From Planctomycetota bacterium (GTDB lineage: Bacteria; Planctomycetota; Phycisphaerae; UBA1845): 14,485 bases of DNA. Of this stretch, positions 1 through 7,202 are shown piece by piece; position 1 is the stretch's first letter; each line of letters begins with the position of its first letter. Location of the stretch: contig JAJRSP010000029.1 of assembly GCA_024278775.1 (NCBI GenBank), forward strand, positions 1-14,485, read 5' to 3'. The notes under the pieces are model-generated. The model saw only the letters and a program-made list of their open reading frames with translations. It was not told the origin of the DNA and made no database searches. The translations under genes were made by a program, and so were the position numbers.

Positions 1-86
1 AGCCCGTCAAGTGTGTCGACATCTTGCGCCAGGGCAGGACTCACCAACGCCAGCGCGACAACCAGTGAAAAAATTTTCCGTCTCAT
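1..86 (-). CDS. 5' end of a secreted protein (partial, runs off the left edge)
   Basis: Reading leftwards from the ATG at 84-86, 28 codons stay open to the window edge. They encode a textbook Sec signal peptide: a basic start (MRRK), a hydrophobic core (IFSLVVALALVSP) and an ALA|QD cleavage site after residue 20. The mature part visible is only QDVDTLDG, so the function cannot be named. A GGAG lies at 99-102 on the minus strand, 12 nt from the ATG, which is a little far. It points the same way as the upstream lipoprotein gene but is separated from it by 244 nt, so it probably has its own promoter. I infer an exported or periplasmic protein. The gene call rests on signal-peptide quality, not on homology. 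Confidence 0.6.
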   Translation of the reverse strand, partial: MRRKIFSLVVALALVSPALAQDVDTLDG

Positions 87-308
87 AATTTCTTATCACT
101 CCAAAACAATTGGCGACACGAATAACAAGTGACCGCGAGCCACGCCGCTCACAAAAATCACCCATGATGCGCCCGCTACAAGTCTAACCCACTTACACAC
201 TGCGCCAAGAACTTGCAAGCACCTTTTTCGTGAGAACAAGTACAGGGCGTTATCCGTTTTCGAGCGCTGGGGCATTGGGAAGCCCGTATGCGCTACGGCA
301 ACCTATCC

Positions 309-328
309 ATACGTATTAGTTTACGTAT
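309..328. repeat. Inverted repeat just after the lipoprotein gene (possible 3' hairpin)
   Basis: ATACGTA (309-315) and TACGTAT (322-328) are perfect 7-bp complementary arms around a 6-nt loop, starting 3 nt past the lipoprotein stop codon. The stem is AT-rich and no T-run follows it on the minus strand, so it is not a classic intrinsic terminator. A second hairpin with one bulged base (282-299, GCC[C]GTA / TACGGC) lies just beyond. Both could stabilise or end the transcript. This is structure seen in the sequence; the role is inferred. Confidence 0.3.
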
Positions 329-330
329 AT

Positions 331-1806
331 TCACCTCCCCGTATGTCCGGCGAGCGACAACGCCGACGAAATCACGAAGGGTTCAATCGCCTCGTCGGTT
401 CGACCGGTTTCCAAGTCTTCCACCATCACTTTCAACGCATATGACCCGGCCGGCAGTGTGGCTGGGAAAGTGACACGCTGTGCCAAAAAGAAATCACGCC
501 GACGCCGACGGCATCGATCTATGATTTCCGGCTCCTCTTGCTCCCACACCGATGTGCCGTCTGTCGTGAGCACTTCGACCCGCGTAGCCAACCGAGTTTC
601 ATACTGACCGTCTTCACGCTGCCGGGCACGAAGGTTGTCTATCTCGGAATACACGATGGTCTGTGTCGCTCGACCCGCGACAATGTCCACCGGGCTCATG
701 GTCTCAAACACGCCAAACGTCGTAACGCGACGACAGAGCGAGATGTTTCTCACGACCGGGTCGGAACGATCTGCCACCCGCTCGCGAAGTGTGTCCACGA
801 CACGCAGTGCGTTCTCTCCGGTTGCTACCGGATCCGTGACCAAGTCTCGAATGGATGACGCGGCCGCAAACAGCGCATCAAACAGCAACCTGGCATCATT
901 CATCAACCCGTCTTTCGGGAGCGCGGCCGGCGCACCACGATGTGCGGCCAGGCGTGCCAATCCAAGCCGCCACGCCGAGTCGATATCCGTTTTACCTTCG
1001 GTGTCCGCTTCCAAATCCTGAATCAGCGCCTGCCACGTAGCCTTCCTCGGCTCCAGGCTAACCTCGACCGGGGCATTGGAAACACCAGCCGTCGGTGCGG
1101 CGGACGCCTCATGGGGGCCACCCGCTCGAACGGACAGCGACTGAAGCACCGGAAGCGCCAGCGGGGCCGAAGGAGCCGAAGGCGTGGCGGGTTGAACCGG
1201 AACTCTTGCGTTGGTGGCCGGTGTGCCGGCGAACATGGTTCGCTGTGGCGATGGCGCTCGTGTCGGGCGCAACGGCGCTACCGGTGCCGGGGAGGTCGGT
1301 TCTCTGGCGAGGGACGGGCGTTGCCACGGCAACAGTGCCGGTGCCATATCGTTGGGACGGGACGTGGCCGAAGCCAGTGATCCCATATCCTGCAGCGGCG
1401 CGGGTACCGCCGCGGATACCTCGACGCGTGGCAGCGCGGACGCCGGGACACGCTCGGCCACCGTTCGCGCACCGGGCATGTCATCCCAATCCACCGAATG
1501 CGTAGGGCCTGCCGGGTGAGACAGGTCCATCGCGCGAGGGGCCGGTCCAGTCGAGCCTTCCGGCTTGGCATACTCACGGGTTCGTTCGAGGAACTCTTCG
1601 ATCGCGGCCACGGTGGCCTCATTCGGTGCCACTCCGGGCACCTGTATTGATTCCGTGTCTACGTGCGCCGGGGCAGCGGCCGGCATCGCCGGCTGGGGGG
1701 GGGCGGTCGATTGCCGCTGCCCCAATCGAAGCATCGAACAACCTGAGACGCCGGCGAGAATCGCCACCAGCGAAAAAACGATGAACCTGCGACAAAGGAT
1801 AATCAT
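331..1806 (-). CDS. Large Pro/Ala-rich lipoprotein with a conserved C-terminal domain of unknown function
   Basis: 491 residues. The N-terminus is a lipoprotein signal with lipobox V-S-G-C and Cys23 as the lipidation site, so the protein should be anchored to a membrane on the outer face. Residues about 30-245 are a low-complexity, Pro/Ala/Ser-rich linker with a short helical patch (about 60-82). Residues about 250-345 look helical. Residues about 350-480 form a compact beta-rich domain (FGVFETM, VYSEIDN, TRVEVLTTDG, VWEQEEPEI, LPAGSYALKVMVED). It resembles C-terminal domains of planctomycete hypothetical lipoproteins as I remember them; I know of no assigned function. The start is 24 nt after the holA stop, with AAGGA about 10 nt upstream, so it is probably translated from the same mRNA as holA. 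Function unknown; gene call firm. Confidence 0.85.
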   Translation of the reverse strand: MIILCRRFIVFSLVAILAGVSGCSMLRLGQRQSTAPPQPAMPAAAPAHVDTESIQVPGVAPNEATVAAIEEFLERTREYAKPEGSTGPAPRAMDLSHPAGPTHSVDWDDMPGARTVAERVPASALPRVEVSAAVPAPLQDMGSLASATSRPNDMAPALLPWQRPSLAREPTSPAPVAPLRPTRAPSPQRTMFAGTPATNARVPVQPATPSAPSAPLALPVLQSLSVRAGGPHEASAAPTAGVSNAPVEVSLEPRKATWQALIQDLEADTEGKTDIDSAWRLGLARLAAHRGAPAALPKDGLMNDARLLFDALFAAASSIRDLVTDPVATGENALRVVDTLRERVADRSDPVVRNISLCRRVTTFGVFETMSPVDIVAGRATQTIVYSEIDNLRARQREDGQYETRLATRVEVLTTDGTSVWEQEEPEIIDRCRRRRRDFFLAQRVTFPATLPAGSYALKVMVEDLETGRTDEAIEPFVISSALSLAGHTGR

Positions 1807-1830
1807 AGCAGTGCCGTCCTTGATCCTGTG

Positions 1831-2814
1831 CTAGCCAGCCACCCGGGCTGTGGTGCCAGCGCCGTGCGTGACAATCCATTTTTCAACCGCTGTCTGAACA
1901 TCGGATAAACCTGATCGCGTGGTCAGTTCCGCGGCCAAGAGGTCCCGTTGCATCTTTTCAAGCGTGGTCGTGGAAACGCGCGGCAGGAGTCCATCTCCGT
2001 TAGGAATCCATACCTGCTGCACCGCAGCACGCACACTCTGACCGCTATCCACCAATCGGCGCGCTTGCAGCCACCGTCTCATCGCCGCCGCCAAACCGCC
2101 GACGGACTTGGGGCTGTTGGCCGATCGATCCGTGGCCAAGACTTGCCGCCAGAGCGACAGCGCCCGGCTCACGTCACGGGATAGCATCGCGTCCATCACT
2201 CCGAAGATGATCTCCTCACGGTGGTGGCCGGTGATGGCCTCCAGGTCCTGCAGTGTGATCGTGTCACGATCGCCGACAAACGTGGCGAGCTTAGCCAGCT
2301 CGGAGTCAAGCAGACCCGGCCCATCGCCGATGTTGTCTCGCAGTTCCCTGGCGACCGCGCTGGTCATCCGCTTGCCGTAGACCCGTATCGCGCGTTGCAC
2401 AATCCAATCGAGCATGGCAAGTTTCTTAGGCACTTCGCACTTCAACACCGCGTCTTGTTTTTTGATGATCCTATACAGCCGTGTGTTGGCCGGCAGCGCC
2501 TGGCATAAGAAGATGAGCACCCCGGTAGGAGAAGGCTCGGCACAATACCGCTCTAGTTTTTCACGGTGCGCCTTGATGAACGCATCCGCCTGATCCACGA
2601 CCACCACGCGCGGGTCGCCCAGAAGCGACCCCGTTCGAACGTCATCGAGCACTTCGACAAGTTCCGCCTCCGTGCCGTCGAATGACGTGGGATCCAACGC
2701 TTCCGCCGATCCGAAAAGCTTTGAGAGTAGATCGTTCAGCGCGATGGCGCGCAAAAACCGCTCGCCGCCGACGATGGCATACACAGAGTGGTTTGATGGA
2801 GTGTGTGGCGCCAT
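1831..2814 (-). CDS. holA: DNA polymerase III subunit delta (clamp-loader delta)
   Basis: 327 residues, close to the usual HolA length (about 340). Delta is the clamp-loader subunit that opens the beta sliding clamp during replication. The N-terminal domain starts with VYAIVGGERFL and contains GSLLGDPRVVVVDQADAF, the usual 'lg..rlv.v.dad' segment of this family. The region ANTRLYRIIKKQDAVLKCEVPKK matches the 'k..Kl.k.l.k....v.c' stretch before the helical middle domain. ELAKLATFVGDRDTITLQDLEAITG followed by IFGVMDAMLSRDVSRAL is typical of the middle to C-terminal helical domains. No Walker A motif is seen, as expected for delta. It lies between the TPR gene (55 nt upstream) and the lipoprotein (24 nt downstream), probably as an operon. 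No clear ribosome binding site precedes the ATG, so the start is less certain than the gene. Confidence 0.85.
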   Translation of the reverse strand: MAPHTPSNHSVYAIVGGERFLRAIALNDLLSKLFGSAEALDPTSFDGTEAELVEVLDDVRTGSLLGDPRVVVVDQADAFIKAHREKLERYCAEPSPTGVLIFLCQALPANTRLYRIIKKQDAVLKCEVPKKLAMLDWIVQRAIRVYGKRMTSAVARELRDNIGDGPGLLDSELAKLATFVGDRDTITLQDLEAITGHHREEIIFGVMDAMLSRDVSRALSLWRQVLATDRSANSPKSVGGLAAAMRRWLQARRLVDSGQSVRAAVQQVWIPNGDGLLPRVSTTTLEKMQRDLLAAELTTRSGLSDVQTAVEKWIVTHGAGTTARVAG

Positions 2815-2869
2815 GATAACCGCTGTTTACAGAGCTTTCGGCTCCCCGTGTAGTTCGATCCGTGCCTAC

Positions 2870-4264
2870 TTACCCGCCGCTACGAAACGTACGTGACGAG
2901 TTATCCATAAGAAGCAACCGTGATCTGGCGTCGCTGATGATCTTGGTAGCTGATGGATCAATCTGCGTGGCACGGGTGTAACTTTCTCGCGCAAGACCTT
3001 CATTTCCCTGGTAAATCGCGATATCGCCAAGGTTCATCCACACCTCGGCGTCGTTGGGACGATTACGCAGCACCGTCCGAAGATTCTTTTCGGCCGACAC
3101 ATAATCCTTACGATGACTGAAGATCGCTGCTGCCCCCAACAACGCTGAACGCGAAGCCGGCTCCTGCCTGAGTACGATGTCGTAGGCGCTCATCGCCCGG
3201 TCAAAATCGCCCAGACGATAAAGCATGCTCGCCATCTCAGCAAACGCTTCCGTTCGATCCGGGTCGAGCCGGACCGCCTCTCGAAGTCGCGCGACGCTTC
3301 GCTGCAAGTCCCCCTGGTCACGCAGGGTGGCCGCCTCCACCATATAACGATTCGCTAACTGCTTGGCCCGGGGTGATCCCGTCAGCGCCGAAGATGGAAT
3401 GGCGATGTTGCTCGTGGGGAATCCCGATTGTCCGGTGGGCGAAGCATATCCGTACATGGTCTGGCCCGACGGACGCTGGTAAGTCGTCGATGGCGAGCCG
3501 GACGCCAGGGTGGCGGCGGGCAGTGTCGGAGGCGTGATCGTGATGTAACCCGGTTCGCTGGCGACGCGATGTCCGCCGCGATCCTGCACGACCGCACGTA
3601 TGGCCAGGGAAGACAGGTCCGGCGGTGTGTGCCAATCAAACTGTCCGGTGTTGGGCAGAGGACCAGGTACCACAGGATACCAGTCGGTACCTGCCGCCGT
3701 CCGGTATTGCAATTCGATGGGACGGTCTGGGAGAAACGAGTCGATGGCCGTCCACCGAATCTGCACCACACGATCACCGGAAGCCACAGTTTGTTGCAGC
3801 GGATGTAGCTGTACGACCGGAGGCGTCTCGTCCACAAAGACCCAGCGTTGCGGCGGTGTAGACGCAGTTGGGGGCAGGCTCGACGGTCCAGTGGCGTTCT
3901 TAATAATGAGGAAAAGTCCGAAAAGCCCCTCCGAAGGTGCATCGAATGTAGCCGGCGATACGAGATCCTGGTCTTGGCCGACCAACTGCCACGTCGAACC
4001 TCGGTCGGCCGTCACCCACATCTCGACGGCCTGAATCGGCAATGCCTCGCGGTTGAGGGTATAGTCGATCTCCACATGCCGGGTCTGAACAGAAACCGCG
4101 TTCTGAGCCACTACGTCGAGAGGCCACATACCGAGCATCGCCCATAGGGTCAGGCAAAGCAAACGCGCTCCACGAAATCGAAAACCACCGGTACATCGTT
4201 TATCGATCATCTCGTTGGCACCGTCTATATGCAGGAAGACTCTCACGTACTTCCGGAAACGCAT
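2870..4264 (-). CDS. Secreted protein with beta-sandwich domains and four C-terminal TPRs
   Basis: 464 residues from the first ATG. After a basic stretch there is a hydrophobic segment (LLCLTLWAMLGMWPL, about 35-49) ending in VVA|QN, a plausible Sec cleavage site. Residues about 56-145 and 148-245 look like two Ig/fibronectin-like beta-sandwiches (VEMWVTADRGSTWQLVG; VQIRWTAIDS ... IELQYRTAAGTDWYPV). A Ser/Pro/Gly-rich linker follows (about 246-300). Residues about 304-439 contain four tetratricopeptide repeats, each ending near xLDP/xEP/xRP/xIDP. TPRs mediate protein contacts, so an envelope scaffold role is likely; partners are unknown. An alternative ATG at 4208-4210 (MIDKRC...) gives a more normal signal peptide length (about 36 residues), and neither start has a clear ribosome binding site. 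It is the first gene of the probable holA-lipoprotein operon. Confidence 0.8.
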   Translation of the reverse strand: MRFRKYVRVFLHIDGANEMIDKRCTGGFRFRGARLLCLTLWAMLGMWPLDVVAQNAVSVQTRHVEIDYTLNREALPIQAVEMWVTADRGSTWQLVGQDQDLVSPATFDAPSEGLFGLFLIIKNATGPSSLPPTASTPPQRWVFVDETPPVVQLHPLQQTVASGDRVVQIRWTAIDSFLPDRPIELQYRTAAGTDWYPVVPGPLPNTGQFDWHTPPDLSSLAIRAVVQDRGGHRVASEPGYITITPPTLPAATLASGSPSTTYQRPSGQTMYGYASPTGQSGFPTSNIAIPSSALTGSPRAKQLANRYMVEAATLRDQGDLQRSVARLREAVRLDPDRTEAFAEMASMLYRLGDFDRAMSAYDIVLRQEPASRSALLGAAAIFSHRKDYVSAEKNLRTVLRNRPNDAEVWMNLGDIAIYQGNEGLARESYTRATQIDPSATKIISDARSRLLLMDNSSRTFRSGG

Positions 4265-4469
4265 ACGCGCGCACCCGTGCGCTCATCATCGGATCGGAGA
4301 TTTGGATCGCTTCAAGTAATGACCAACGTCCGAAAACGGATCTTTTTCGTCCGTGGAGCCCTTGCAGAAGGCCATATCAACCCTGCGGAGTCATTTTTTC
4401 GTTAACCCCAGTGTTGCTAACGCGGATGGAGTGGTCAAGCGGCGTCACGAAATTCCATAATGATACAAC

Positions 4470-4486
4470 CTATTTACAGTAAATAG
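4470..4486. promoter_or_regulatory. Perfect 17-bp palindrome, candidate operator
   Basis: CTATTTACAGTAAATAG has two 8-bp arms around a single central A. It lies in the AT-rich part of the intergenic region between two divergent genes, 206 nt upstream of the TPR gene start and 238 nt upstream of the Hc1-like start. A short symmetric AT-rich site without a T-tail fits a dimeric repressor or activator site better than a terminator. No regulator gene is visible in the window, so the role is inference. Confidence 0.35.
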
Positions 4487-4710
4487 AATACAAATAATGA
4501 TGCGGGGCTGTTGTGCCTCAAGATGACGATTATATTTTTATTGTCGTGTAAAGATCGGGAAAGATAAACGCCTTTTTGGGGTCGTGAGTGGCGATTCGTT
4601 GAAGAAAAGACTTCCAACGGTACGAATGCTCTGATAGGCTTCGCGCCGCAAAACGGATAACGGATGCGGGCGTGTGGCGCTGGATCCAATTTTTCCGACT
4701 ACCTCTACTT

Positions 4711-4714
4711 GGAG
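4711..4714 (+). promoter_or_regulatory. Ribosome binding site that sets the start of the Hc1-like gene
   Basis: GGAG lies 9 nt before the ATG at 4724. The longer in-frame start at 4664 has no such site, and the extra residues it would add (MRACGAGSNF...) do not belong to the Hc1-like domain. Confidence 0.6.
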
Positions 4715-4723
4715 AACGGATAC

Positions 4724-4906
4724 ATGGAGGATTACGAACGGCTTAAGGAAATCGTCGAGGCCGCTGCAGATGATGTCGCAAAAGCTTCGGGCGGTAACAA
4801 GGCTGCAGGAACTCGGGTTCGCAAGGCCATGCAGGACGTGAAAGAGGCCGCGCAGAACGTCCGCAAGAAAATTCTCGAAGTCCGCTCGTCGGACTCGGCC
4901 GCGTAA
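4724..4906 (+). CDS. Short Hc1-like (chlamydial histone H1-like) protein
   Basis: 60 residues, predicted to be one or two helices. The segment GNKAAGTRVRKAMQDVKEAA (25-44) closely resembles the N-terminal domain of chlamydial HctA (there GNKAAAQRVR...), the DNA-condensing developmental histone of the Hc1 family (recalled, not searched). Short versions of this domain are annotated as 'histone H1' in PVC bacteria. HctA has a long Lys/Ala-rich DNA-binding tail; this protein ends after the helical domain and has only about 12 Lys/Arg against 11 Asp/Glu, so it is almost neutral. DNA binding by charge alone is therefore doubtful; a role in dimerisation or as a nucleoid accessory is possible. It stands alone, 125 nt before the next gene. 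Family assignment is moderately sure, function is inferred. Confidence 0.7.
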   Translation: MEDYERLKEIVEAAADDVAKASGGNKAAGTRVRKAMQDVKEAAQNVRKKILEVRSSDSAA

Positions 4907-5031
4907 GACAACCGCGTTGCCATAGGACGCATAGTGGAGTATCGGTTTGCGCTCTATGACGCCGGACCGGTGCCGCAGCGGGCTTATTGTGTTCCCACGT
5001 TTCAACGAGTCACGGATAGGGTCTGCCCGTT

Positions 5032-5505
5032 ATGCCCCCAGCACGGTTAATTGATCTCGACGCATGCGATCTGACCCATGTATGCATGGGCAAATCGGAA
5101 ATCTACGAGAGGTTACCCCAGCGCTACGAGTTCCAGGTGCTGGATGGGTTTTGCTCTCTCGACAAGGTGTCTCGTAGCGCGGTGGCGTTTGTCGACGTCA
5201 GTATGGATGCCTGGTGGGTTCGTGGACACGTAGAGGGTCGGACACTGCTCCCCGGTGTGCTGATGCTCGAAATGGCTGCCCAAGCCTCGGCCATCCTTTC
5301 TGGTGTGGTGTCGGGCTCTACCCGGTTTCTCGGATTTGGGGCGGTCGATGCGTGTAAGTTTCGCGGTACGGTGGAGCCGCCGGCTCGTCTTTACATATTG
5401 GTCACAGACGTGGAAGACCGCCCCCGCCGGGTCGTGTCTGATACGCAGGGCATTTGCGACGACAAACTCGTGTTCCAGGCACGCATCACGGGCATGGCGA
5501 TGTAG
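5032..5505 (+). CDS. FabZ-like 3-hydroxyacyl-ACP dehydratase (hotdog fold)
   Basis: 157 residues; FabZ is usually about 145-155. FabZ removes water from 3-hydroxyacyl-ACP during fatty-acid elongation in the cytosol. The core motif is WWVRGHVEGRTLLPGVLMLE, followed by MAAQAS. His66 and Glu80 are 14 residues apart, matching the catalytic His/Glu pair of FabZ (His54/Glu68 in E. coli). The usual GHFPG is changed to GHVEG. LGFGAVDACKFRGTVEPPARL corresponds to the family's 'v..akFr..v.PGd.l' segment, with PPA replacing PGD. These changes suggest a paralogue rather than the main housekeeping FabZ, perhaps for a special acyl substrate. AGGG lies about 12 nt before the ATG. It is convergent with the FHA gene, 81 nt apart. 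Confidence 0.8.
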   Translation: MPPARLIDLDACDLTHVCMGKSEIYERLPQRYEFQVLDGFCSLDKVSRSAVAFVDVSMDAWWVRGHVEGRTLLPGVLMLEMAAQASAILSGVVSGSTRFLGFGAVDACKFRGTVEPPARLYILVTDVEDRPRRVVSDTQGICDDKLVFQARITGMAM

Positions 5506-5586
5506 TTGGCTTCCGGGTGAACGGCGCCGAGGCGATACGCCCGGTATTGGTGGAAAACGGGTTTTGCATGCCTGAACCACGCGCCA

Positions 5587-6942
5587 TCACGATGGGTCGT
5601 GATTCGCCGGCGGCGGAGGGCTGCCGTTTTTCGTAGCGATGGCCTCCGGACTGTTCGCACTCAGGCGGATCGGCGTCCCGCATTTCGCACACTTGGTGGT
5701 GCGAAGCCGGGTCCAGCGTTGGGCCGCGGCGTTCTCACGTCGTTGCGTGTCGGCTTGTCGGTCTCGAAGGCTTTTCTCCTGCTCTTCCAGTGCGGCCTCG
5801 CGTGCCATCAGCTCATCACGTTTGGCCTGCAACTGGGCGGCCTGACGTGAGAGGTCTCTCTCTCGCAGCTTCAGTTCCTCGTTGAATTGCGTGACATCGA
5901 ACAGTTGCCCGCGGATCGTGGCATCGCGTGCGTCGAGTTCCTCGGCGCGTACGGCCAGGTCCAATTCCTGCCGTGATATGGCGGTGGCGTCATTTTCCAA
6001 ACGGGTCTGCCACGAATTCACCCGTTCCCAGGCATCAGCCAGGTTCTCATCGATGTTGTCGAGCGCCTGACGCACGATGTCCTCATCATCGGTGGTGGGT
6101 AACGGGCTTGGTTCGGTGGTGGACGACTCATCCTCGCAATCCTCGTCGTCCCCCTCCTCATCACTTTGGCTGGCAAACAACAGGGGGCTAAAGGCTGATT
6201 TCGGTTCGGGGGCGGTATGGGATAGCGGGGACGCTTCCATGTCCTCCGTATCCAAAAGGTTGATGGCCAGTCCGAATTTGGCCACCGTAATGCAATCACC
6301 ATGGACCAGCGGCGTGATCGCGCAGCACTGTCCGTTTACGTAGATACCGTTCTTGCCGCCCAGATCATAGACGGCCAACTCCTTCCCGAAGCGAAACAAT
6401 ATGGCGTGCCGCCGCGCCACGTCCTCTTGATCCAGACGTACGGCCGAATCGTCATGTCGGCCGATCAGCGCCACGGCGTCCTCGATCAACCAGTGGGTTT
6501 CCGTATGGAGCAGCCGCACGTCCACAGGAAGCGTCATTTTCGTCGGGTCGGCATAGGCCAATCCACACGCCGAATCATCCGCCGCACTCTCCGGTGTCTG
6601 GATGGCCACCTGAATCTTGACACTTCCGACCACGATCACGTCACCATCCGACAGCGTGGTGATATCTATGGGCTCTTTATTGAGGAGCGTTCCTCCGGAG
6701 GTGTGCAAATCTTTGAGAAGGATTTCCGTACCGGTGTTGACGATCACGCAGTGGGCACTGCTGATCGCGCGATCGTGTAGGACAATATGAGCCGGGCGGC
6801 GTGAGCCGACGAGTGTCACCGGGCGTCTGAGATTCCAGGTTTTTTGTCCTGCGGTTCCGGCACCAGCCGTGATACGCACCTGTGGCGCGGTGGCCGGCAG
6901 CGCGGCCGTCGGCTCACGAATCTGAGTGGCCTGTTTGTTCAT
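5587..6942 (-). CDS. Twin-FHA domain protein with acidic linker, coiled coil and C-terminal CxxC
   Basis: 451 residues from the ATG at 6940-6942, which follows GAGGGGG (6947-6953). An upstream in-frame ATG at 7176 lacks a binding site and would add a basic tail that looks non-coding. FHA1 spans about 36-112 (GSR 46-48, SSAH 61-64) and FHA2 about 153-230 (GRHD 161-164, ARRH 176-179, NGIYVNG 198-204). FHA domains bind phosphothreonine. FHA1 has Gly83 where the usual Asn of 'NGT' sits, and FHA2 has Ala176 where Ser of 'SRRH' sits, so both may bind differently. Residues about 260-298 are strongly acidic, about 300-412 a heptad-rich coiled coil, and CAKC (418-421) is a lone CxxC. No signal peptide or membrane segment, so cytosolic. 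Probably an adaptor in Ser/Thr kinase signalling; no kinase is in the window. Confidence 0.8.
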   Translation of the reverse strand: MNKQATQIREPTAALPATAPQVRITAGAGTAGQKTWNLRRPVTLVGSRRPAHIVLHDRAISSAHCVIVNTGTEILLKDLHTSGGTLLNKEPIDITTLSDGDVIVVGSVKIQVAIQTPESAADDSACGLAYADPTKMTLPVDVRLLHTETHWLIEDAVALIGRHDDSAVRLDQEDVARRHAILFRFGKELAVYDLGGKNGIYVNGQCCAITPLVHGDCITVAKFGLAINLLDTEDMEASPLSHTAPEPKSAFSPLLFASQSDEEGDDEDCEDESSTTEPSPLPTTDDEDIVRQALDNIDENLADAWERVNSWQTRLENDATAISRQELDLAVRAEELDARDATIRGQLFDVTQFNEELKLRERDLSRQAAQLQAKRDELMAREAALEEQEKSLRDRQADTQRRENAAAQRWTRLRTTKCAKCGTPIRLSANSPEAIATKNGSPPPPANHDPS

Positions 6943-6946
6943 GACA

Positions 6947-6953
6947 CCCCCTC
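6947..6953 (-). promoter_or_regulatory. Ribosome binding site that sets the FHA-protein start
   Basis: On the minus strand GAGGGGG precedes the ATG at 6942 by 4 nt (7 nt from the GAGG core). It is the best such site upstream of any candidate start in this frame and argues against the longer frame that begins at 7176. Confidence 0.55.
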
Positions 6954-7202
6954 TGCGACCGCCACCGTATCGCGCTGTCGCACGGCGATCAATTGCGGTA
7001 CGCTTGCTTCCATTGAGTTCGGTTCGCCCCCGCTGCGTCACGCAAACCCGCGCCGACGTGGCCGACGTTCGGGTTGTGAGGCCTGGGGAAGCTGGAGCGC
7101 GAACCCCTGTGGGAAACGTACAATAGATCCGACGAAGTCGGCAAGGTCGTACCTGACTCATAAGAACGCTGACCATAATCGGACCAGAGTGCCTCGGAAA
7201 AC

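Larger units (their letters stand above)
4265..4723. other. Intergenic region between the TPR gene and the Hc1-like gene
   Basis: 459 nt between divergent genes, clearly richer in A+T than its surroundings around 4445-4570. It contains a perfect palindrome (4470-4486), two copies of AAAACGGAT (4333-4341 and 4650-4658) and T-runs at 4345-4349, 4394-4399 and 4534-4538. A weak sigma70-like pair for the Hc1-like gene may be TTGTCG (4541-4546) and GATAAA (4563-4568), each 4 of 6 matches with 16 nt between. I could not identify a convincing promoter for the TPR gene. Short open frames here show no codon pattern, ribosome binding site or domain that would support a gene. Confidence 0.5.

Noticed and set aside
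4400..4422. CGTTA...TAACG hairpin next to a T-run, possible terminator
   Set aside because: Only five paired bases, and the T-run lies on the wrong side of the stem for either transcript.
4474..5005. Minus-strand frames across the Hc1-like gene
   Set aside because: They cover the plus-strand gene, which has a ribosome binding site and a recognisable family motif; the minus-strand products have no domain pattern.
6943..7176. N-terminal extension of the FHA gene to an upstream ATG
   Set aside because: The added 78 residues are Arg-rich with no domain and overlap the space needed for promoters; GAGGGGG before the ATG at 6942 marks a better start.
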